DNA of 64,000 bases from JAIBBG01 sp031417525 (lineage in GTDB: Bacteria; Bacteroidota; Bacteroidia; Flavobacteriales_D; Sanyastnellaceae), in assembly GCA_031417525.1 (NCBI GenBank), contig JANOVT010000332.1, positions 31,215-95,214 on the forward strand. The letters run 5' to 3'. The notes beneath the pieces were generated by a model that was not told the DNA's origin, ran no database searches, and was given only the letters and a program-made list of their open reading frames with translations. The position numbers and the translations under genes are program-made. Position 1 is the stretch's first letter. Every line of letters starts with the position of its first letter. Below, in pieces: positions 43,516-52,786 of the stretch.

Positions 43516-44830
43516 GCTCAAAAGTGTCATCCGATCTTACTACAGGCTTGAATCTGCCTGGACATCTTCATCAAAAAACACAGATGAATACCTTGCTGCT
43601 ACGTGTCTGTTCGAGTATCAATCCTATAGATTGCTTGAGTCGGATAAAACGGATGCACTGCTCGGATTCCGTGTATTTCTGAGAACAATCCGCCGCATTT
43701 TCAAATCTGATTCCGGCCTGATCCGATTCAATAAATCTTCTGATGCTCTTGTAGTCAGTGGAACTATTGCGATACAAGAACGAGTGACGGAATACATCAG
43801 GAGATCAGGTCATGTTGAGTTGAATACTTATGTGGCGAAAGACATCATGAACTTCGCAGGAGTAAGCAAGATCAAACTTATTCTGACACTACTACCATTC
43901 GCAATTCGCCAATCCTTTCGATGCATAGTAAATCCTTATCGTCTGGGCATCGCATTGAGCATCGCGGAAGTGGCGGAAATTGCATACCTCCTACACTACA
44001 TTCAAGAAAATAAAATTCGCAAAGTGTTTGATTTTGTGCCTTACGAAATCGACAGCAACTTCATGTATCTAGAGTTGTGTGCGCATGAGGTGGAAGTTAT
44101 CAAGATTCCTTCCTCCGGACCGTTGGCAACACATCACCGCATTCTTTTGGCAGATGAAGTTATTTTCAGTACACCTTATCACTACGAGGAGTATTTAAAA
44201 TTTAAAGATTCATTCAAAGTAAAAAGTCAAATTTTATGGCCACCGGAACGCGCTTTCCAATATTACCCGCGCTATAAGAATGATCCTCCCAAGCCTGAAC
44301 CTAAAACGCTGGGATTCTATTCGCATGGCGAGTGGCTGCGAAAGCAAGAGAAACACTCTGCTTATGGCGGACGGATAGGGGAAGCGGAAGAAACCATTTT
44401 GAATTATCTTGGGAAATATGTTTTAGCACATCCTGAATTCAAGCTGATCATTTTTCCGCATCCAAGAGAAATGAAACCTGAAGTGAAAGAAAGGATGAAT
44501 GCATTTTACCTGAAAACCATTTCGCACGATCAATTTGAAATAGCGCAATATCAAGGTGGAACTACACAGCATTTTGATAAAATAGATATTGCCGTTGCTG
44601 CATTTAGCACCATACTGTACGAACGGCTTTACTGCGGATACAAAACGCTGATAGGCAACATGGCTATTTCTGAATTCCCGATGAATCGCAGCCCACTAAA
44701 TAATATCTGCTTCAGAACATATGAATCCATGATGAGTATGATTGATGAGTATTCCAATCAAAGCGAAGCGCATTTTTTCACACGCACACAGCTCGAATCA
44801 TTCAGAGCTGTTCATTATCCTGAACCATAA
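43505..44830 (+). CDS. Hypothetical protein of the glycan locus, GT-like
   Basis: A 441-residue protein starting MISELKSVIRSYYRLESAW; the start overlaps the NeuB-like gene by 11 nt. The C-terminal half has two strand-loop patterns common in GT-B-like enzymes of capsule loci (TLGFYSHGEWLRKQ, LIIFPHPREMKPEVKERM, IAVAAFSTILYERLYCGYKTLI), similar in layout to polysialyl- or CDP-glycerol-transferase-like proteins. The match is too weak to name. Directly after a NeuB-like gene, a nonulosonate transferase role is a fair guess. Confidence 0.6.
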   Translation: MISELKSVIRSYYRLESAWTSSSKNTDEYLAATCLFEYQSYRLLESDKTDALLGFRVFLRTIRRIFKSDSGLIRFNKSSDALVVSGTIAIQERVTEYIRRSGHVELNTYVAKDIMNFAGVSKIKLILTLLPFAIRQSFRCIVNPYRLGIALSIAEVAEIAYLLHYIQENKIRKVFDFVPYEIDSNFMYLELCAHEVEVIKIPSSGPLATHHRILLADEVIFSTPYHYEEYLKFKDSFKVKSQILWPPERAFQYYPRYKNDPPKPEPKTLGFYSHGEWLRKQEKHSAYGGRIGEAEETILNYLGKYVLAHPEFKLIIFPHPREMKPEVKERMNAFYLKTISHDQFEIAQYQGGTTQHFDKIDIAVAAFSTILYERLYCGYKTLIGNMAISEFPMNRSPLNNICFRTYESMMSMIDEYSNQSEAHFFTRTQLESFRAVHYPEP

Positions 44831-44853
44831 CTTTCTGGACAATCTAAAATCGA

Positions 44854-46101
44854 TTGAAGACACCAGAGCACATACTGATCATCAACTATGACTTTCCTCC
44901 AAACGAAGGAATTGGAGGAAGAAGATGGGCCAAGTTTTCGAAACAATTGGCGATTGAAGGTTATCACATACACGTCATCAAAGCGGATGCTGTGAATGAT
45001 AAAAATATTTCTACCTGGAGTTCCGATGTCATCCATGAGAATATTCATATTTATTCTCTTCCAAGAAAATATCCGATCATATTTTCACATCCCAAGCCAG
45101 ATTTGATATCGCGTGTGATGTATCGGTTTCAAAAGCTCAGGCTGGAAATTCAGGAAAAAGGAACCATCTATGACATCTCCATAGGATGGAAAAATAGTCT
45201 GCAACAAAAGATGCGCGAACTCATTTCTTCTTATCCAATAGTGAATGTCATCGCTACAGGAGCTCCCTGGAAAATGCTTGCGGATGTGGCGGAAATGAAA
45301 ACGGAGTTTCCACAAATAAATCTGATCGTTGATTATCGTGATCCATGGCTAAACGCACTGAACTATGGAATGAAAGGACTTTCAACCGGCAGAAAAAAGG
45401 AAGAAGAAAGAAAACAAACCCTGATACTTGAAAACGCTTCGGTGATCATTTCGCCATACGCCTATCTAACAGCCGAGCTGAAACAATGGTCGGCTGATCA
45501 TTGCAAACAACAAAGTCATTTTGAGGTGCTCACCCATTTTTTCGATCCCGACGATCTGACCAAAAGCATTGCTACAAAGCGAGATCAACTCACGCTGATT
45601 TATGGTGGCGACTTATATCAGGGAATAGAGAAAGAACTGGAGCAGATTAAAAATGAGCTTCTGGAATTGAAGGAAAACAATCCAACACTTTACGCTAAAC
45701 TTCGAATCAAAATTTTCACGAATAAACATGGAGATAAAACATTTGAAGGGCTCACTTGTGTTGAAATAAATGCGGGCGTAGGAAAATTAATTTTTTCCGA
45801 AATGAGCGCTGCGGATGTCATTCTCATTATTCTTCCCCAAAACAAACGCAACGACCGCACGACAAAATTTTTTGAAAGCCTTCCGCTTCGAAAACCCTTT
45901 ATGGTTGTTTCAGAAAGCGGAGAGGTGACCAAATTTGTGAGTGAGAATAAACTTGGTTTCATTTTGAATTCAACAGAAGGAAAATTTGAAACCATCTTAC
46001 AAAATATTACTTCCGGCACGCATGAATTCGATGCCGAATTTGATATCCAGCCTTATAGTTTAAAAAATGTCACCAGGAAATTAATGGATCTTTTCAAGTG
46101 A
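44854..46101 (+). CDS. Glycosyltransferase, family-4-like
   Basis: The 415-residue protein starts at TTG (MKTPEHILIINYDFPPNEGIGGRRWAKF) since no ATG lies upstream in frame. PPNEGIGGRRW is the typical start of family-4 GT-B enzymes; ATGAPWK, LIVDYRDPW and LTLIYGGDLYQGIEKELEQIK mark the two Rossmann halves. It adds a sugar to the growing surface glycan on the inner face of the membrane. It overlaps the next gene by 4 nt. Confidence 0.8.
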   Translation: MKTPEHILIINYDFPPNEGIGGRRWAKFSKQLAIEGYHIHVIKADAVNDKNISTWSSDVIHENIHIYSLPRKYPIIFSHPKPDLISRVMYRFQKLRLEIQEKGTIYDISIGWKNSLQQKMRELISSYPIVNVIATGAPWKMLADVAEMKTEFPQINLIVDYRDPWLNALNYGMKGLSTGRKKEEERKQTLILENASVIISPYAYLTAELKQWSADHCKQQSHFEVLTHFFDPDDLTKSIATKRDQLTLIYGGDLYQGIEKELEQIKNELLELKENNPTLYAKLRIKIFTNKHGDKTFEGLTCVEINAGVGKLIFSEMSAADVILIILPQNKRNDRTTKFFESLPLRKPFMVVSESGEVTKFVSENKLGFILNSTEGKFETILQNITSGTHEFDAEFDIQPYSLKNVTRKLMDLFK

Positions 46102-47279
46102 AAATAATTTACTACAGCCCTCACCCACACATCAACATGTCTGCGCCAAGTGGCCCCGGAACTCATATCCGTGAAGTGATTAATGGATTTGAGCAACGTG
46201 GTCATACAGTAGTAAAATTGATAGCCGGCGGGACAGCTCTTGATCAAACATCGGCTTCCATAACCTTTAGGAAACGATCCTGGAAAAAGATGATTCCCAA
46301 TTTCATCTGGCAAACAGCCAAAGACTATTCGCTCATTCGGCTTGATAAAAAATTGGAGGAACAACTCTCAGAATTGATCAAAGCGGAAAAGCCTGATTTC
46401 ATATACGAACGTGCTTATTACCTCATGGGATCCGGATACAGAGCAGCCGAAGTGCATTCGGTGAAATATGCCTGTGAAATCAATGCTCCATACCCTGAAG
46501 AAAAAAGTGCGATGAGTGGTACGAGTTTGTTCGTGCAACGCTCCAAAAAAAACGAAACACTTCAGGTTCAGTCTTCCAACCGGGTTTTTGTTGTGTCGAC
46601 TGCTTTAAAAAAATACCTGGAAAAAAGTTTTGGATCTGTACAGTCAAAAATAATTGTGACACCGAATGCAGTGAATCCAAAAAACATAGGATTGAATGCA
46701 CAAACGCAAAAAGAAATTCGCACTGACACTGGCATTCAATCATCCGACAAAGTGATTGGATTTGTTGGTTCCATCTTCCCGTATCATGGCGTCGATGCGT
46801 TGATTGAAACTTTTGCGCAAATCCGCAAAGAGCGTGTCGATTCGATCAAATTACTCATTGTTGGAGATGGCGAAATTTTGAACGCTTTGAAACAACGAGT
46901 ACAAGAATTAGGAATTGAGAGCGATGTTATTTTTACAGGAAACGTTCTTCATAGCAGAGTCTATGATTACATCGGCATCATGGATTACACCGTGATGGCG
47001 AGAAGCAATTGGTATGGTTCTCCTGTAAAAATATTTGAATATGGCATCATGAAGAAGTGTATCATCGCGCCGGATGTCGTTCCAGTAACTGATGTGATGA
47101 AAGATCAAGAAGATGGATTATTGATCAGCGATGATATCCTCTCATTAAAAAAAGCACTGGAATATTTTCTGGATCATCCAACAGAAGCATTCAGGATGGC
47201 TGAAAATTTCTATGAAAAAGTATCGAAAAAACATACCTGGCAGCAAGTGAGCGATAGCATACTGGAGGAAATGAAATGA
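46098..47279 (+). CDS. Glycosyltransferase family 4 protein
   Basis: A 393-residue GT-B enzyme with a GTG start overlapping the previous gene (GTGA). N-terminal donor-site glycine loop SAPSGPGTHIREVINGFEQRG; C-terminal half with VIGFVGSIFPYHGVDALIETF, LLIVGDGE and SPVKIFEYGIMKKCIIAPDV. The usual E-x7-E is read as KIFEYGIMKK. Acts in glycan assembly; donor and acceptor are unknown. Overlaps the next gene by 4 nt (ATGA). Confidence 0.88.
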   Translation: MKIIYYSPHPHINMSAPSGPGTHIREVINGFEQRGHTVVKLIAGGTALDQTSASITFRKRSWKKMIPNFIWQTAKDYSLIRLDKKLEEQLSELIKAEKPDFIYERAYYLMGSGYRAAEVHSVKYACEINAPYPEEKSAMSGTSLFVQRSKKNETLQVQSSNRVFVVSTALKKYLEKSFGSVQSKIIVTPNAVNPKNIGLNAQTQKEIRTDTGIQSSDKVIGFVGSIFPYHGVDALIETFAQIRKERVDSIKLLIVGDGEILNALKQRVQELGIESDVIFTGNVLHSRVYDYIGIMDYTVMARSNWYGSPVKIFEYGIMKKCIIAPDVVPVTDVMKDQEDGLLISDDILSLKKALEYFLDHPTEAFRMAENFYEKVSKKHTWQQVSDSILEEMK

Positions 47280-48427
47280 AAATACTGATACTCACTGACG
47301 GGATACATCCATTTGTAATTGGCGGAATGCAAAAGCATTCCTTTTATCTGGCAAAAAATCTAGCTGAACAGAATCATCAGATAACTCTGATTCACTGCGT
47401 GGACTCGTCCAAAAAACTTCCAACAACGGATGAGCTTTCTTTGGTTTTCGGTGAGGATGCCATGCGGAATATCGAATTCATTTCATTAAAATTTCCTGCT
47501 CCGTCGTGGTATCCCGGTCACTATTTGAAAGAGTCATACTTGTATTCAAGGCAGGCATTTGACAAGGTGAAAAACCGGCTGTCAGAATTTGATTTCATTT
47601 ATGGTAAGGGATTTACAACCTGGTACTTCCTGGAGAAAAAAAGCAAAGGCGAAAAAATGCCACCGGTGGGTATCAAATTTCATGGATACGAAATGTTTCA
47701 ACCACCGGCGAATTTTAAAGGTAAAATTCACAACTGGTTGCTGAAAGGTCCCACGCTTTGGATTAATCAACACGCCGATTACGTTTTTTCTTACGGAGGA
47801 AAAATCACATCGATCATTCGTGAATTAGGAGTCAGAGAAAAAAAAATCATTGAAATTCCTACAGGTATTGAATCTTCCTGGTGCATTTCCAGAATTCAGG
47901 ATCAAGGTCAGAAAGTCAGATTCGTTTTCATTGGCCGGTTTGAAAGAAGAAAAGGGATTGAAGAACTGACATCAGCACTGAGGGAATTGAAAGACACTTG
48001 TGATTTTCACTTTGACTTTATTGGACCTATACCTCCGTCTGTCAGGATCAAATCGGATAAAATTGACTACCATGGCTCAATCACCGATAAATCAGAAATT
48101 CAGCAAATACTGGACAAGTGTCAGGTGCTGGTCGTTCCATCTCATTCGGAGGGTATGCCAAATGTGATCATGGAAGGAATGGCGCGCGGACTGGCCATAC
48201 TCGCAACGGATGTCGGTGCTGTAAGGTCAGTTGTTTCGGAACAAAATGGCTGGTTTGTAGCACCCGGCGATTCTCAGGCGTTGACTTTGATGCTTCGTAA
48301 AATTTCCGAAACTGACAGTAGTGTTATTCTGAGCAAACAACAACAATCTCTTAGTCAAATCAAATCATTTTTCTGGGATCGCATCGCTGCGAAGACCTCA
48401 GAAGAGATTTCCAAAAGGCTTCACTGA
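47276..48427 (+). CDS. Glycosyltransferase family 4 protein
   Basis: A 383-residue GT-B enzyme: FVIGGMQKHSFYLAKNLAEQ at the start, FIGRFERRKGIEELTSAL near residue 221, and the donor-binding E-x7-E region SHSEGMPNVIMEGMARGLAIL near 285 with both glutamates present. It is the third transferase in a translationally coupled row. Its role in sugar choice cannot be read from sequence. Confidence 0.92.
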   Translation: MKILILTDGIHPFVIGGMQKHSFYLAKNLAEQNHQITLIHCVDSSKKLPTTDELSLVFGEDAMRNIEFISLKFPAPSWYPGHYLKESYLYSRQAFDKVKNRLSEFDFIYGKGFTTWYFLEKKSKGEKMPPVGIKFHGYEMFQPPANFKGKIHNWLLKGPTLWINQHADYVFSYGGKITSIIRELGVREKKIIEIPTGIESSWCISRIQDQGQKVRFVFIGRFERRKGIEELTSALRELKDTCDFHFDFIGPIPPSVRIKSDKIDYHGSITDKSEIQQILDKCQVLVVPSHSEGMPNVIMEGMARGLAILATDVGAVRSVVSEQNGWFVAPGDSQALTLMLRKISETDSSVILSKQQQSLSQIKSFFWDRIAAKTSEEISKRLH

Positions 48428-48456
48428 GGCTTATTTTCGCCGACGTGTCGTCAAAA

Positions 48457-49731
48457 ATGGAGGTTTCAAAAACATACTTTCCGGGTCTGAATGCTCTGAG
48501 GTTTTTTGCTGCCTTCGCGGTTCTGATCACCCATGTCGAGCTCACCAAAAAAGTACTTTACCACGGCGATATCTATTGGCTAAAGATTGACTATTGGATA
48601 CAAGGCAATGCCTGGCAATCTATCACACGAGATGGACCATTGGCACCGGTTCATTGGCTCAGTCCATTTATTACGAACGGCGGATACATGGGAGTTGTTT
48701 TCTTTTTTGTCCTGAGCGGATTTCTCATCACTTATCTTTTACTGGAGGAAAAAAGGGTGAGCAATACAGTCGCAGTCAAGAAATTTTATATCCGTAGAAT
48801 TCTTCGCATCTGGCCGTTGTACTACCTGATAGTGATCCTGGGATTGTTCGCTTTACCACATATCGGCGCATTTGATATCAAATCACAGGAAACAGATTTA
48901 TTCAGGCACTTTACAGCCAATGTGTTGTGTCACATATTTATGTTGCCAAATCTCGCATTTGCATTGGTGATGGAGGGAGCGCCAAACATCGGGCATCTTT
49001 GGAGCATAGGCGTAGAAGAACAATTCTATCTCATGTGGCCGGTACTTCTGAAATTTTCGAAGAAACCATTGAAGACCATTTTGATTTTTCTATTTGGAGT
49101 GATGGCGCTGAAAATTGGGGTCTACGTCATTCTGAATATAATTTTTCCGTCACCTCATCTTGATCCTGATCTGATGATTTCATCGCCCGCTGAAACGATC
49201 AAACGATTTGTCGGGTCGTTGAAATTCGAATCGATGGCACTTGGTGGAATCGGAGCATGTCTCATTTTTTACAGAAATGAAATTTTTCTGAAACTCATTT
49301 ATTCCCGTCTTGTTCAGGTTTTTGCATTGCTGAGCATTCCTGCAATCGTGCTCTTTACCCCGAAAGCATTGTACGGTGCCTTATATTTGTTGTTCAGCTT
49401 TCCCTTTTTGATTATCATCATGAACGTAGCGGCGAATGAAAATTCAATTCTCACCTTGAGAAGCAAGGCGTTCGATTTTCTTGGAAGGATTTCATACGGT
49501 ATTTACATGTATCATTTGATGTGCATCACGCTCTCTTTTCATATTCTGGATTATTTCATCCAATTCCCTACCAGGTTGCTGACATGGCACACTATGATGC
49601 TGTACGCTCTTTCCATTCCAATGACCATTGGTGTGGCTGCTATCAGTTATCATTTTTTTGAAAAAAGATTTATCATCCGGAAAAGAAAATACACCACCAT
49701 CATTAGCGGAGACGACGCGAGGCCAGCATAA
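48457..49731 (+). CDS. Acyltransferase 3 family membrane protein
   Basis: The 424-residue protein begins MEVSKTYFPGLNALRFFAAF, then VLITHVELTK with the family His, GYMGVVFFFVLSGFLITYLLL and LWSIGVEEQFYLMWP; about ten transmembrane helices. A GTG four codons earlier (48445) is possible, but ATG fits better. It probably acetylates the glycan or its lipid-linked unit. Second such enzyme of the locus; the two share only family motifs. Confidence 0.9.
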   Translation: MEVSKTYFPGLNALRFFAAFAVLITHVELTKKVLYHGDIYWLKIDYWIQGNAWQSITRDGPLAPVHWLSPFITNGGYMGVVFFFVLSGFLITYLLLEEKRVSNTVAVKKFYIRRILRIWPLYYLIVILGLFALPHIGAFDIKSQETDLFRHFTANVLCHIFMLPNLAFALVMEGAPNIGHLWSIGVEEQFYLMWPVLLKFSKKPLKTILIFLFGVMALKIGVYVILNIIFPSPHLDPDLMISSPAETIKRFVGSLKFESMALGGIGACLIFYRNEIFLKLIYSRLVQVFALLSIPAIVLFTPKALYGALYLLFSFPFLIIIMNVAANENSILTLRSKAFDFLGRISYGIYMYHLMCITLSFHILDYFIQFPTRLLTWHTMMLYALSIPMTIGVAAISYHFFEKRFIIRKRKYTTIISGDDARPA

Positions 49732-49733
49732 AC

Positions 49734-51050
49734 ATGTTTAAGAATTTTACCATATTCGCCATTTTCGCAAGTCTTTACGCATTCTCCTATGTGTTCTTCA
49801 AGGAACCGTTTGAGTTTTATCTGGCGTACTTCATCTTCATCCTTTACTTCCCGTTCTTTTTTGTGAAGTACGGTATTCCAAAATGGCCGGTGCTTGTTTT
49901 CCTTCCATTGCTGATCAGCGGAATAATGTACTGCCTTACGGGAGACAATACGACACAACAATTTTTCAAGATTTTTATCGGATTTTTCGCGTCCTGTATG
50001 TTCTATCACTATGTGGTGCAGGCGTTCGATTTCGATCTGAAATTGTTGTTTAAGTATTACATGAAATCAGCCTATATCGTGACCATAATAGGTGTTGTGC
50101 AGCTGGTATCTTATGCTGTCGGATTCAAGCCTGGTTATAACTACCTCTGGATTTTTAATAAATGGAATCCTAGTTTTGGAGGATTGGGTGTAAGGATGAG
50201 TTCGGTTCTTTCGGAACCGGCCTATTACGCAGCGGTTATTGCGCCTGCGTTTTTCGTGAGTGTGTATAATGTGACTCAACGAAAAAACATCTTCATCAAT
50301 AAATTTCAGAGCTATCTGATCATGATCATTTATCCTCTGTCATTTTCAAGCCTCGGAATTCTCGCCATCTTTCTCACCATCATTTTTCTTCTGCTCAACC
50401 TTGGATTTTTGCGTTATGCAATCGTGTTCCTTCCATTGCTGTATGTCATCATCTCCTATTCGTATAAAAACGTACCCGAATTCCGAGACCGATGGGATGG
50501 AACCATTGAGATTTATACGACGGATAACATATATTCATACGATATCCATGGAAGTAGTTTTGTATTGTACAATAACTCTCACGTTGCGTGGCAAAATTTT
50601 ATCCGGCATCCTTTGATGGGAACAGGTCTTGGCTCACATCCAATTGCATTCGATAAATACACACTCACAAATATTGAAGGAGCGGTTCAAATCGACTTCA
50701 ACAAGATGGATGCGAACTCCATGCTGTTGCGACTTCTTTCCGAAACCGGACTATACGGTGTATTGATGATGGTTTCGCTGATCATTCGCTGCTGGATTTT
50801 TAAAAAGAGTGCGGCCGATGATGAGATCTGGGTGATGTCGAATGGTCTGGCGCTCATCATTATCATCTATCTGATTCGACAGGGACACTACTTCCTTAAC
50901 GGCTTCCCGCTGTTTCTCTGGATGTTTTATTACCTCTACATCTATAACAGGCAGCGCGCAAGAGACCGCAAAGAAGGTATCAAAGAAGACGGTAGTCTTG
51001 TATCCGATGAAGCCATCGCCGGAGATCCCATTGTCCAAGCGCAAACTTGA
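49734..51050 (+). CDS. O-antigen ligase/polymerase-like membrane protein
   Basis: A 438-residue protein with about eleven transmembrane helices, large periplasmic loop between roughly residues 240 and 330, and the loop motif FIRHPLMGTGLGSHPI, typical of WaaL/Wzy-type enzymes. It could polymerise repeat units or ligate the glycan to lipid A core. It lies 2 nt after the acyltransferase gene. Its last 71 nt run antisense to the end of the deacetylase gene, an unusually long overlap of two coding ends. Confidence 0.8.
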   Translation: MFKNFTIFAIFASLYAFSYVFFKEPFEFYLAYFIFILYFPFFFVKYGIPKWPVLVFLPLLISGIMYCLTGDNTTQQFFKIFIGFFASCMFYHYVVQAFDFDLKLLFKYYMKSAYIVTIIGVVQLVSYAVGFKPGYNYLWIFNKWNPSFGGLGVRMSSVLSEPAYYAAVIAPAFFVSVYNVTQRKNIFINKFQSYLIMIIYPLSFSSLGILAIFLTIIFLLLNLGFLRYAIVFLPLLYVIISYSYKNVPEFRDRWDGTIEIYTTDNIYSYDIHGSSFVLYNNSHVAWQNFIRHPLMGTGLGSHPIAFDKYTLTNIEGAVQIDFNKMDANSMLLRLLSETGLYGVLMMVSLIIRCWIFKKSAADDEIWVMSNGLALIIIIYLIRQGHYFLNGFPLFLWMFYYLYIYNRQRARDRKEGIKEDGSLVSDEAIAGDPIVQAQT

Positions 51051-51849
51051 TTTTGCCGTAAGACCAATTCACTTCTATGTTTCTTCTGAAAATGATATTC
51101 GGTTCTTTTTTCGTTGAATTGAGCCCGGGGAAAGTGGTGAAATGAAATGTGTAGTTCTCTTCAATAGTTTTCTTCGCGAATGCGTTTATTGAAAAAAGCG
51201 TATCGATGGGAGAACAAAATGAATTGATTTTTTGACCGGTAAGATGCTGCAAATGCGTGCCGCTTTCCTTGACTTCTTTCACAACCATCGCGTCATCAGA
51301 ATTTGCGCGAAGAAGGTGTGACATGGTATGTGAGCCTATGCTGTGCCCAGCACTCAAAAGTTGCTGAATGTTTTCTGCATTCATTGCAATAAAATCTTCC
51401 TCCAATTTATCAAATGAAGGATCAATGACCTGACGGATATTCTTCCGATAAAATTCTTTGGGGTTATTTGATTCTATAAAATCAGGAACCAGGAAAAAAA
51501 ATGCGAAGACATTTTGACTTTGTAGGTAACTCGCTACATGAAGATTATTCTTCAATCCATCATCAAATGAGAATAGAATGTATGGACCATTCTTGAGTTC
51601 ACTTCTGTAATAAGCAGGGAGATCGTTTGGCGATAATGGCTTGAAATGTTTCAATAAAAAAGACACAAGCTCTTTGAAACGATTCATCTGATCTGCCGGC
51701 GTTGAATGCATACAAAGTACGATCAGCTCATCCTTCGGATAAGTAAATCCACCGGTCAGCAATTCCAGATTTCCGGAAAAAGACTTATAAAACTCTATCA
51801 GTTGTCTTTTCATCACCACGTATCTATATCGCTCCGGAACATCCACCAT
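50980..51849 (-). CDS. Polysaccharide deacetylase family protein
   Basis: The 289-residue protein has the NodB pattern: YILFSFDDGLKNNLHVASYL near residue 92 (catalytic Asp pair), LSAGHSIGSHTMSHLLRAN near 165 with the metal HSxxH site, and a final strand pair. No signal peptide, so it may act in the cytoplasm on a nucleotide- or lipid-linked sugar. Its first 37 nt overlap the preceding GNAT gene; its last 71 nt overlap the convergent polymerase-like gene, so some doubt about exact ends remains. Confidence 0.85.
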   Translation of the reverse strand: MVDVPERYRYVVMKRQLIEFYKSFSGNLELLTGGFTYPKDELIVLCMHSTPADQMNRFKELVSFLLKHFKPLSPNDLPAYYRSELKNGPYILFSFDDGLKNNLHVASYLQSQNVFAFFFLVPDFIESNNPKEFYRKNIRQVIDPSFDKLEEDFIAMNAENIQQLLSAGHSIGSHTMSHLLRANSDDAMVVKEVKESGTHLQHLTGQKINSFCSPIDTLFSINAFAKKTIEENYTFHFTTFPGLNSTKKEPNIIFRRNIEVNWSYGKIKFALGQWDLRRWLHRIQDYRLL

Positions 51850-52760
51850 TGACTCCAGTCTTTGATGGATTCAGCTGCTGGCCCTTTTGCAATGAAATAA
51901 ATTGATTTTTCAATTTTACGAAATCCATTCTTTTCCATGGCATTCAGGAGAAATGGATCACCGGGATTGAGCGCACAACTCATCATGGTAAAGCTGGATG
52001 ATTTTCGCACAGTGCGAATCAACTCCTCAAAAGCGCTTTGAATGAATTGTTCATCGCGATGCGAAGTAAGGAATTTGCCAATCACCAACTCCCGGATAAT
52101 TTTTTTTCTTCTCTGGGCCTTCATTTCAAAAAAGGCATCCATTCCATTTTTCTTAAAACTGAATCGATAGAAATCGCCTTTTTCATAAACAAACCGATAC
52201 TCGTCAAATGCTGCCAGTTGAGCAACATGAGTAATCTTGGCATCTGTTTCAAAATCAATGGCCGGCCTTGCGATTAATTTCCTTTTTAGTTGTTGTTCAG
52301 GATTTGAGAGAACGGACAACACGGGATTCAGTGGTTTCACGAACCATTGCAGATTAAATGGATTGAGCCATTTATTGCGGATGAACGAGTTGTAGGACGC
52401 CTCCACTGGAAAACCAATCAATAGTTCACAATTGAAACCGCTACCGGGTTCATGAATAAAATTGAGCATTTTCGCAAAAAGACCCTGACCTCTGAAGTCA
52501 GGATGAACCAGCGAATTTCCGCTTTGGTAGGATTTCAAAACTCTACCTTCCATTTTCACCGGCCAATAAAAAAAAGACTGAAAACCGGCCACTCTTTCAC
52601 CTTCCAGCGCGACGATCCGGATGCACTTATCTTGCTGAAAAGGATGCTCATAGAACGCTCCAAACAAGGCGTCAAACTCGGCGATATCGGTTTTATATTC
52701 AAGATTGAAGAGCGCCACTACCTGACTACGCATCCAATCTTCATACTTTTGAATTGTCAT
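51813..52760 (-). CDS. GNAT family N-acetyltransferase
   Basis: A 315-residue protein with the acetyl-CoA loop SLVHPDFRGQGLFAKML near residue 83, preceded by ALEGERVAGFQSFFYWPV. The C-terminal half (about 170-315) does not match a family I recognise and may be a second, degenerate GNAT fold, as seen in FemX-like enzymes. Next to a deacetylase, it suggests that amino groups on a sugar are exposed and re-acylated. Divergent from the next gene with 26 nt between starts. Confidence 0.85.
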   Translation of the reverse strand: MTIQKYEDWMRSQVVALFNLEYKTDIAEFDALFGAFYEHPFQQDKCIRIVALEGERVAGFQSFFYWPVKMEGRVLKSYQSGNSLVHPDFRGQGLFAKMLNFIHEPGSGFNCELLIGFPVEASYNSFIRNKWLNPFNLQWFVKPLNPVLSVLSNPEQQLKRKLIARPAIDFETDAKITHVAQLAAFDEYRFVYEKGDFYRFSFKKNGMDAFFEMKAQRRKKIIRELVIGKFLTSHRDEQFIQSAFEELIRTVRKSSSFTMMSCALNPGDPFLLNAMEKNGFRKIEKSIYFIAKGPAAESIKDWSQWWMFRSDIDTW

Positions 52761-52786
52761 ACTGTTACTATTTGCAGAAGGCGAAT

